Assembly: GCA_020427865.1 (NCBI GenBank)
Contig: JAGQNX010000049.1
Coordinates: 1 to 5,062 of the forward strand
Direction: 5' to 3'
DNA: 5,062 nucleotides
Source: a candidate division WWE3 bacterium
GTDB lineage: Bacteria > Patescibacteriota > WWE3 > UBA101185 > UBA10185
How positions within the stretch are numbered: position 1 is the first letter of the stretch; each line of letters starts with the position of its first letter. This document shows positions 1 to 3,815 of the stretch, piece after piece. The translations under genes were made by a program, and so were the position numbers. The notes beneath the pieces were generated by a model. The model searched no databases, had not been told where the DNA came from, and saw only the letters and a list, made by a program, of their open reading frames with translations.

Positions 1-47
1 GAACACGGTTCTAAGCCGTGCGCGTATACCAGTTCCGCCACTTGCCC
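1..47 (-). tRNA. tRNA-Leu (anticodon UAG), 5' part, cut by window edge
   Basis: Read on the minus strand from 47, the sequence folds as the 5' half of a tRNA. It has acceptor strand GGGCAAG (47-41), then TG, a three-pair D stem GCG/CGC around a loop containing GG, and a five-pair anticodon stem CACGG/CCGTG (20-16 and 8-4). The seven-base loop CTTAGAA has U33 and anticodon UAG at 14-12, which reads the leucine codon CUA and probably other CUN codons. The GTGGCGGAA-like D-arm context is typical of bacterial tRNA-Leu. The bases after the anticodon stem begin the variable arm; that arm, the T arm and the 3' acceptor strand lie outside the window. Base 37 is A, where bacterial tRNA-Leu(UAG) usually has G. 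The gene lies downstream of the lysozyme-like gene at 137-1042 and has its own promoter-like sequence. Confidence 0.93.
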
Positions 48-69
48 AAAAACACCTTTGTATCAAAGG
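48..69 (-). terminator. Small hairpin plus T-run between lysozyme gene and tRNA-Leu; weak terminator or pre-tRNA leader hairpin
   Basis: On the minus strand CCTTTG (69-64), loop ATA and CAAAGG (60-55) form a six-pair stem, followed by TGTTTTT (54-48). The shape is that of a small intrinsic terminator, which could end the mRNA of the lysozyme-like gene stopping at 137. The stem lies downstream of the predicted tRNA transcription start at about 71, so it would also be transcribed as part of the pre-tRNA leader. A strong terminator there would block the tRNA, so the alternative is a leader hairpin next to the RNase P cut site. The sequence alone does not decide. Confidence 0.4.
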
Positions 70-77
70 GTAAAACG

Positions 78-86
78 ATTATAGCA
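78..86 (-). promoter_or_regulatory. Extended -10 promoter for tRNA-Leu (TGC-TATAAT)
   Basis: The minus strand reads TGC then a perfect TATAAT (86 to 78), an extended -10 element. Transcription would start near 71, giving a 5' leader of about 24 bases before the mature tRNA end at 47. No good -35 hexamer is visible at 16-18 bases upstream, as expected if the extended -10 is sufficient. The same word TGCTAnnAT occurs before three protein genes in this window, which supports it as a real promoter. Confidence 0.65.
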
Positions 87-136
87 GTTTTAATTTGTGA
101 GAAAAGACTAAGAATATCTAACATGGCAAGCTTAAA

Positions 137-1042
137 TTACAGAGTAGTGTTTGTTTCTATAGTTGTTACAGTAGAAGTTAGTTGTTCAATTTCACTAATC
201 TTATTTGTAAAGTATTTAACTCCACTTTGCCAGTGTACATAATTAGGTGGAGTATATACTGGTGCAATCTCTTCTATGGTGTCTAGACCCTTAGAAAAAT
301 ATCCCTTGTTTAGACCTGCACCCACTGTTTCAATAGCTTCGTCATAGTTTGCAAAACTAATATAACTGTTTCCATAGACTCCCCAACCAAAAGGGTTGTT
401 AGATTCATGTGGCATAAATTTAGCACATGTGGACTCCATACAAGAAATTGCAGGTAAGAGTCTATAGTCGATGTTGTATTGGTCTGCTACATTAACAAAA
501 GTTTGCGCATGCGCAGCCAACGGTGAGTTATATTTCTTAAAGAATGTTTCTAGGGTTTTAACACGGTCAACTTTAACACCTTCTATAATAAAGGCGTCAT
601 CTTCTACTATTTTAAGCTCGTCACCTGTTCCAGAGTTATTAGCTTGTGGGCTAGGTTCTTCTACTTCTGCTGCTACTTTTTCAACTTCTGACTTCTCTTT
701 TAAATCTATAATAGATGGAATTTGGATGTCTAATAGAGGTAATGTCTTGGCAGTTATATCTGCAAAAAAACCAGTTCTAGATGTTATGTTGTTTAACTTA
801 TCTACATTCAATTTGCTAGCATATTGTGTTTCATTTGTTTGTGCATTAGCTTTTGGAATAGATAAATTTGCCGTTACCGTAAGTAAGGTCATAACAACAA
901 CAAGGTTGTGTGTAATATATTTTAAATTGTGTTTTCTTGCTTTTTTTACAAGACTCTTAAGTGCTTTTCTATATTTGCTTATTGTTGAGCTGAGTATCTT
1001 ATTAAGATTCTCAAGAGCACTCTTTTGTTTCTTTTTTTTCAT
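137..1042 (-). CDS. Exported or membrane-anchored lysozyme-like (GH73-like) peptidoglycan hydrolase, paralogue A
   Basis: The 301-residue product is a probable cell-wall hydrolase acting outside the membrane. Residues 1-44 are very lysine-rich. A hydrophobic stretch at about 46-63 ends in PKANA-QT, so it may be a signal peptide with an unusually long n-region or an uncleaved anchor. A low-complexity linker follows, with a Glu/Val/Pro-rich part at about 117-133. The catalytic-type domain covers about 160-285, with candidate catalytic Glu203 in MESTC, the NNPFGWG motif at 215-221 (compare NNLFGIK in GH73 glucosaminidases), a YDEAIE helix and VYTPP near 262-266. Cys201 and Cys206 are the only cysteines. 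The ATG at 1042 is chosen because GGAGG lies just upstream; a GTG at 1063 would fall before the likely transcription start. By eye it shares about two fifths of its domain residues with the 1370-2230 protein. Family membership is by motif; enzyme specificity is inferred. Confidence 0.82.
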   Translation of the reverse strand: MKKKKQKSALENLNKILSSTISKYRKALKSLVKKARKHNLKYITHNLVVVMTLLTVTANLSIPKANAQTNETQYASKLNVDKLNNITSRTGFFADITAKTLPLLDIQIPSIIDLKEKSEVEKVAAEVEEPSPQANNSGTGDELKIVEDDAFIIEGVKVDRVKTLETFFKKYNSPLAAHAQTFVNVADQYNIDYRLLPAISCMESTCAKFMPHESNNPFGWGVYGNSYISFANYDEAIETVGAGLNKGYFSKGLDTIEEIAPVYTPPNYVHWQSGVKYFTNKISEIEQLTSTVTTIETNTTL

Positions 1043-1045
1043 AAT

Positions 1046-1050
1046 CCTCC
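1046..1050 (-). promoter_or_regulatory. Shine-Dalgarno GGAGG for lysozyme paralogue A
   Basis: GGAGG stands three bases before the ATG at 1042. This is shorter than the usual gap, but it is the only strong Shine-Dalgarno sequence before any gene in the window. It decides the start against the in-frame GTG at 1063, which would place this motif inside the coding sequence. Confidence 0.7.
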
Positions 1051-1063
1051 GATTTCTTTGCAC

Positions 1064-1069
1064 AATATA
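1064..1069 (-). promoter_or_regulatory. Possible -10 box (TATATT) for lysozyme paralogue A
   Basis: The minus strand has TATATT at 1069-1064, preceded by TTGAC. Transcription would begin near 1057, giving a leader of about 15 bases that contains the GGAGG site. No convincing -35 hexamer lies 17 bases upstream, so this is a tentative call. The upstream promoter at 1209-1237 could also serve this gene. Confidence 0.35.
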
Positions 1070-1149
1070 GTCAAAGGGCAGTTATTTAAGTATTTAGAAT
1101 GCATCGGTATTACTTAAAATGACTATTTATGAAAAGAATTAGAGGGGGC

Positions 1150-1178
1150 AAGAAACAAGTTTTGCTACATGCAAAACC
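1150..1178 (-). terminator. Hairpin with T-rich tail, possible terminator or attenuator
   Basis: The minus strand forms GTTTTGC, loop ATGTA, GCAAAAC (1177-1171 with 1165-1159), seven pairs plus one possible G-U pair. It is followed by TTGTTTCTT (1158-1150), T-rich but interrupted. It could end transcripts of the upstream transporter-lysozyme unit or attenuate readthrough into the 137-1042 gene. The stem is AT-rich and the tail imperfect, so efficiency is doubtful. On the plus strand no T-run follows the hairpin. Confidence 0.4.
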
Positions 1179-1208
1179 AAAAGAGTAGCTTAGTTTTCAA
1201 CAGGTGTA

Positions 1209-1237
1209 ATTATACCCGCATACTCTACTTTGTACAA
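1209..1237 (-). promoter_or_regulatory. Promoter TTGTAC-17-TATAAT in the inter-lysozyme region
   Basis: On the minus strand a perfect TATAAT (1214-1209) stands exactly 17 bases after TTGTAC (1237-1232), which keeps the key TTG of a -35 box. The start would fall near 1202. The product would be a leader of about 160 bases for the lysozyme gene starting at 1042, or a short RNA of about 50 bases if the hairpin at 1159-1177 terminates it. The -10 box sits inside an imperfect palindrome, GGTGTAATTATACC (1203-1216), that could be an operator. Confidence 0.5.
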
Positions 1238-1330
1238 CACTTTGCCGTACTGCCATCTTTTAAATTTGCTGACTTATAAAGTTAATAGTAACGTGTTAAA
1301 AGACTGCCATTATAGGATTAAAACCCCTTA

Positions 1331-1369
1331 TTAGTTTTGTTGGGAGCCTTCAAATTGAGTAATTTTATC
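1331..1369 (-). other. In-frame 12-codon extension after the TGA stop of lysozyme paralogue B
   Basis: After TGA (1372-1370) the same frame continues as DKITQFEGSQQN and ends at TAA (1333-1331). The paralogue reads VKYF-T-NKISEIE where this gene reads VKFF-stop-DKITQFE, so the post-stop codons still resemble the lost C-terminal helix. This fits a recent nonsense change or occasional readthrough. Genome-wide recoding of TGA is unlikely because no other gene here contains it. Confidence 0.45.
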
Positions 1370-2230
1370 TCAAAAAAACTTTACTCCTTCACACCACGAT
1401 CCTTGTGATGGAGGTGTATACACCTTCATGATATCGCATGGTTCTGTTATTCCCTGTGAGTAAAATCTCTTGTTCATATATTCGGATACCACTTCAATTC
1501 CCTCGTCTAGGGTGTCAAATTTAGCTACATTGTCACCCCAAACTCCCCATCCGTATAGATTATGAGTAGGTGCTCCATTTACATAAGGTGTGTATTTACC
1601 ACATGTAGACTCTTGAAAAGCTACAGAGGCAACAAGCCAATAAGGTATATTATTTTTATCTGCTTCTTTTACAAATACATCGCCTTTGCCTTGTATTGGG
1701 CATTCGTACATAGAAAAAATTGCGTTAATTCTAGCAGCTCTAGCGTCTCCACTTTCTAAGTTTTGTGTAGCGATTCCAGCGACTTTTGGTTTTGAAGAAT
1801 ATGTAGAATATTTAGGTTCTACTTTACCCACCAAGCTATCCAAATTTATTAGTGCATAGGTAGTTAAAAATATAGAAAATACTCCCGAAATACCAAACCA
1901 CCAAAAGGGTATTATTTTAGTAAGTAACACACTTTTAGATGCACCTTCTTTTACTAATGCTAGATTGTGTTTAATTATTGGTACATAAAATAAACTAAGT
2001 GTGGCCTTTGTATCAAAATACCAGTTCAAAAACCGCTTTTTTATATTTAAAGCTTCTTTAATATTTTCAAAACGATTTGTACTTTGTGTTGAATAAGTAA
2101 TTGTGGGTTCTAAAAGTACAGATGCTACTTCTTCTATATCTTGTTCCCAAATATTTGAAACCTTTGGGATTTCTTTTTGGTAACCTAAGAAAGTTATAGA
2201 ATCATTGTCTACTTTAGATGCAGTGGGCAT
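1370..2230 (-). CDS. Membrane-anchored lysozyme-like (GH73-like) peptidoglycan hydrolase, paralogue B
   Basis: The 286-residue product has a cytoplasmic N-terminal region of about 105 residues that I do not recognise and that ends lysine-rich. One membrane helix follows at about 107-129 (containing PFWWFGISGVF), then a short linker, then an external lysozyme-like domain at about 167-286. Candidate catalytic Glu207 is in FQESTC; NLYGWGVWG lies at 224-232, with LDEGIEVV and VYTPP after it. Cysteines at 177, 210, 265 and 280 suggest disulfides, one perhaps closing the YTPP loop. The domain aligns along its length with the 137-1042 protein. The alternative start is GTG at 2248, two bases after the transporter stop, which would allow translational coupling. 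I prefer ATG at 2230 because an extended -10 word predicts a near-leaderless mRNA there, but neither start has a Shine-Dalgarno. The stop is TGA immediately after VKFF, about 10 residues earlier than the homologous domain suggests. Confidence 0.8.
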   Translation of the reverse strand: MPTASKVDNDSITFLGYQKEIPKVSNIWEQDIEEVASVLLEPTITYSTQSTNRFENIKEALNIKKRFLNWYFDTKATLSLFYVPIIKHNLALVKEGASKSVLLTKIIPFWWFGISGVFSIFLTTYALINLDSLVGKVEPKYSTYSSKPKVAGIATQNLESGDARAARINAIFSMYECPIQGKGDVFVKEADKNNIPYWLVASVAFQESTCGKYTPYVNGAPTHNLYGWGVWGDNVAKFDTLDEGIEVVSEYMNKRFYSQGITEPCDIMKVYTPPSQGSWCEGVKFF

Positions 2231-2247
2231 GCTAGTAAATTCTAGCA
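2230..2247 (-). promoter_or_regulatory. Extended -10 (TGC-TAGAAT) overlapping a 6-bp inverted repeat at the start of lysozyme paralogue B
   Basis: The minus strand reads TGC-TAGAAT (2247-2239), five of six matches to TATAAT with an extended TG. It predicts a start at 2232, only two bases before the ATG at 2230. The same bases form a perfect inverted repeat, TGCTAG (2247-2242), spacer AATTTA, CTAGCA (2235-2230), that runs into the first base of the ATG. It could be an operator on the promoter. In a longer transcript coming from the transporter gene it would fold as a hairpin that masks this start. Confidence 0.45.
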
Positions 2248-2250
2248 CAA

Positions 2251-2733
2251 TTAGATGTTAAAAATAAGTGCTACTACAAATCCTACTGCTATTGCGAGTC
2301 CTGCTATAACAAGCATTCGTATTGCTGATTTATGTTGTTTTTGTGGTGCGTATCCCAACACATACAATGCCACCAATGTGACAACTACTGACAAAAACTT
2401 AGCCTGTTGAGGATTAACAAGTTTATATGGAATTAATGGAATAAAGCCTGCAAAAAAATATGAAGTAAACATTATTATACCGTCAATAACAGGATTGTCT
2501 TTTTTGTTTTTTTTACCATTAACCTCATATGTTGTTATTTCTGATAAATATGCCCCCGCTCCCATTGATAAAGCTTCTACCGAAATAACTATTAAACCTG
2601 TTAACCATATTTGAGTACTTGTTACTCCTGCACTTGCAATACCAAATAGTACGCCAACACTTGATACTAAACTGTCTTCTGCTCCAAATATAAGGTTACG
2701 TATATAATTTGAATTAATTTTAGTTAGATTCAT
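2251..2733 (-). CDS. VIT1/CCC1-family transporter-like membrane protein, short form
   Basis: The 160-residue protein resembles the VIT1/CCC1 family, whose known members move iron or manganese into vacuoles or across membranes. Visible family features are FGAEDSLVSSVGVLFGIASAG at about 16-36 (the FGxxD-x-LV motif of helix 1), VEALSMGAGAYLSE at 52-65, and SYFFAGFIPLIPY at 91-103. About five membrane helices can be drawn, near 18-37, 42-63, 84-103, 112-128 and 138-158. The loop between helices 2 and 3 has only about 17 residues (KKNKKD), so the cytosolic metal-binding helices of full-length plant VIT1 are absent. The family's usual glutamate in MAAGEY is alanine here. The substrate is therefore unsure. 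The ATG at 2733 lacks a Shine-Dalgarno but follows an extended -10 closely. The gene ends just before the lysozyme gene and is probably co-transcribed with it. Confidence 0.82.
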   Translation of the reverse strand: MNLTKINSNYIRNLIFGAEDSLVSSVGVLFGIASAGVTSTQIWLTGLIVISVEALSMGAGAYLSEITTYEVNGKKNKKDNPVIDGIIMFTSYFFAGFIPLIPYKLVNPQQAKFLSVVVTLVALYVLGYAPQKQHKSAIRMLVIAGLAIAVGFVVALIFNI

Positions 2734-2743
2734 ATCTATTTTA

Positions 2744-2752
2744 ATTGTAGCA
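2744..2752 (-). promoter_or_regulatory. Extended -10 promoter (TGC-TACAAT) for the VIT1/CCC1-like gene
   Basis: The minus strand reads TGC-TACAAT (2752-2744), five of six matches to TATAAT. The predicted start at 2737 gives a four-base leader (AGAT) before the ATG at 2733. No clear -35 box is present. The surrounding bases GTAATGCTACAAT closely match GTGATGCTATGAT before the DM13 gene, which supports function. Confidence 0.6.
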
Positions 2753-2830
2753 TTACGTCTTTTAATTTTAATCAGACAATACTTATTTTTATATTTTAGA
2801 TTTATAGATGCAGTCCTTGTGGTATTGTTG

Positions 2831-2836
2831 TAATAT
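2831..2836 (+). promoter_or_regulatory. Possible -10 box (TAATAT) giving a leaderless start for the 2843 gene
   Basis: TAATAT lies exactly 12 to 7 bases before the ATG at 2843, the position a -10 box takes when transcription starts on the A of the start codon. It matches TATAAT at four of six bases, including the key second A and last T. No TG extension or -35 box is visible, so support is mainly positional and the absence of any Shine-Dalgarno sequence. Confidence 0.35.
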
Positions 2837-2842
2837 AAATTT

Positions 2843-3190
2843 ATGAGTTTTTCACTAGAGTTAAAAAAGTTTTTTGGACTTGTGGAAGAGTCCGAAGAAT
2901 CTTATGTGCCCTTAGTAGAGGTTGCTTCCGCTCCCCTTCCTAAGGCCGAAGTCACGGTTGATCCAAAAGTTGTTACATCTGGGGTTGGTATATTTGGGTC
3001 AGGTGGTCAGGACCCTGTAAAAGATGTAAAAGATGTCGTTCAAAATGCAGTTACAACCTCCTCCACTAATCCTGAAGCTGCGACTGCCTCGCCTCAAGCT
3101 ACAAATTCTACTAATACTTCTATGCCTGGCCAACGCATTGCCCCTACTCAAATTGAACAAAAAGATAGCATAGCTAGGGTTTCTCTATAG
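2843..3190 (+). CDS. Hypothetical small disordered Ala/Thr/Ser/Pro/Val-rich protein
   Basis: The 115-residue product is not recognised. Residues 1-17 could form an amphipathic helix (LELKKFFGLVEE). The rest is low in complexity: Pro, Ala and Val dominate 22-44, a Gly-rich turn lies at 47-55, DPVKDVKDVV follows at 57-66, and 70-95 is almost wholly Ala, Thr, Ser, Asn, Pro and Gln, as in an intrinsically disordered tail. There is no signal peptide, membrane helix or cysteine. It is the only plus-strand gene, diverges from the transporter gene and converges on the DM13 gene 26 bases away. Its coding sequence looks more GC-rich than its neighbours. No larger frame overlaps it, the stop is TAG, and it has a -10-like box at leaderless distance, which supports a real gene. 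The role is unknown. Confidence 0.6.
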   Translation: MSFSLELKKFFGLVEESEESYVPLVEVASAPLPKAEVTVDPKVVTSGVGIFGSGGQDPVKDVKDVVQNAVTTSSTNPEAATASPQATNSTNTSMPGQRIAPTQIEQKDSIARVSL

Positions 3191-3216
3191 TTTAAATATA
3201 ATTGGATATAGTAACG

Positions 3217-3780
3217 TTATTTTAAATTGGCGTAATAATAAACTATGCCAAAGAATTTAGAAGCTACAAGTACTGTATTGTATTCTTCTCTAGTATAAGA
3301 TTTGTCAAACGCATAATTTGCACTTCCCTCTGTAGATTTAATCTCTCCCAAATCCACTGCGTTTTTTAAATCCATACCCTTAGCTAAAAACACATGTAAT
3401 TCTGGGCCATTTATCATAGAAACATCTTCTAAACGTATAACTGATGATTCCTCGCTTTCTGCCCAAATTACATTACCTTGGGCTTCATACATTTTTATTT
3501 GTAATGGTGCTTCCACTACTTTGGAAAAATTAGCTGCCAATGGTTCGCTAAATTGCAAAACTTCATTTGCTTTTAATTGTGCTTGGAGTTCAAAAGCATT
3601 TTTGCCTTCTTGTGTAAAGTTATCTAAAGTGTTTAGTTTGTCTTCCCTCGCAATTTCTGGATTTTGTGTATCACCGCTTATAGGAGTATAAATTTCTTTA
3701 GCGTAATAAAAGTATCCCATTAACCCCAGTAAAATCACTAAAACAGTTCCTACTAAAATGTAAAGTGTTTGTTTACTCAT
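3217..3780 (-). CDS. Membrane-anchored DM13-domain protein lacking the conserved cysteine
   Basis: The 187-residue protein has an N-terminal anchor helix at about 6-25 with a short cytoplasmic start, a spacer of about 60 residues and a C-terminal DM13 domain at about 88-187. Diagnostic stretches are VIRLEDVSMINGPELHVFLA (114-133), DLGEIKSTEGSANY (143-156) and the closing strand TVLVASKFFGIVYYYANL (169-186). DM13 domains are extracytoplasmic beta-sandwich modules, proposed from sequence analysis to take part in redox or electron transfer. The family's near-invariant cysteine in the last strand (V-x-x-x-C-K-x-F) is serine here (Ser174), and the protein has no cysteine at all, so a thiol or heme-ligand role is unlikely. 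It more probably binds a partner or ligand. It follows the 3805-4557 gene by 24 bases but has its own promoter overlapping that gene's end. Confidence 0.85.
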   Translation of the reverse strand: MSKQTLYILVGTVLVILLGLMGYFYYAKEIYTPISGDTQNPEIAREDKLNTLDNFTQEGKNAFELQAQLKANEVLQFSEPLAANFSKVVEAPLQIKMYEAQGNVIWAESEESSVIRLEDVSMINGPELHVFLAKGMDLKNAVDLGEIKSTEGSANYAFDKSYTREEYNTVLVASKFFGIVYYYANLK

Positions 3781-3786
3781 ATAAAA

Positions 3787-3815
3787 ATCATAGCATCACT
3801 CTTATTAGTTAACAA
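3787..3815 (-). promoter_or_regulatory. Strong leaderless promoter for the DM13 gene: TTGTTA-17-TGC-TATGAT
   Basis: On the minus strand the -35 TTGTTA (3815-3810) is separated by exactly 17 bases from TATGAT (3792-3787), which matches TATAAT at five of six bases and carries a TGC extension. Six bases follow and then the ATG, so the predicted +1 is the A of ATG at 3780. The -35 overlaps the last codons of the upstream gene. This is the best promoter in the window. Confidence 0.7.

Larger units (their letters stand above)
1043..1369. other. Non-coding stretch of about 330 bases between the two lysozyme genes
   Basis: No credible protein gene lies here. The longest notable minus-strand ORF is a 19-codon frame starting at 1256, with no ribosome-binding site. 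The stretch holds, from high to low coordinates, a second TATAAT without a -35 on the minus strand (1314-1309), two copies of the 8-mer ACTGCCAT (1303-1310 and 1249-1256) 54 bases apart, a better minus-strand promoter (1237-1209), a pairing AGAGTA/TACTCT (1182-1187 with 1221-1226) and a hairpin (1159-1177). It may be a 3' untranslated and terminator region for the 1370-2230 gene, a long leader for the 137-1042 gene, or a small RNA. No tRNA, 5S, SRP, tmRNA or RNase P signature was seen. Confidence 0.6.

Noticed and set aside
18..242. 74-codon plus-strand frame
   Set aside because: It starts inside the tRNA-Leu gene and runs antisense into the end of lysozyme A, with no start signals.
471..1070. 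199-codon plus-strand frame
   Set aside because: It lies wholly antisense to the well-supported lysozyme A gene, its predicted protein is low-complexity hydrophobic (FCFFFFIIL-type runs), and it has no ribosome-binding site.
1195..1256. 19-codon minus-strand frame starting ATGGCAGTACGG
   Set aside because: It has no Shine-Dalgarno or suitably placed -10 box, overlaps the better-supported promoter, and is too short to separate from chance.
1370..1372. Genetic code with TGA as Gly or Trp, as in some Patescibacteria
   Set aside because: All other genes in the window are free of in-frame TGA over about 1,450 codons, which would be very unlikely if TGA were a normal sense codon.
1562..1759. 65-codon plus-strand frame
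   Set aside because: It is antisense to the catalytic domain of lysozyme B and its protein shows no family features.
3191..3219. Bidirectional terminator between the converging small gene and DM13 gene
   Set aside because: Only the short palindrome TAACGTTA and AT-rich pairing are present, with no stable stem and T-run.
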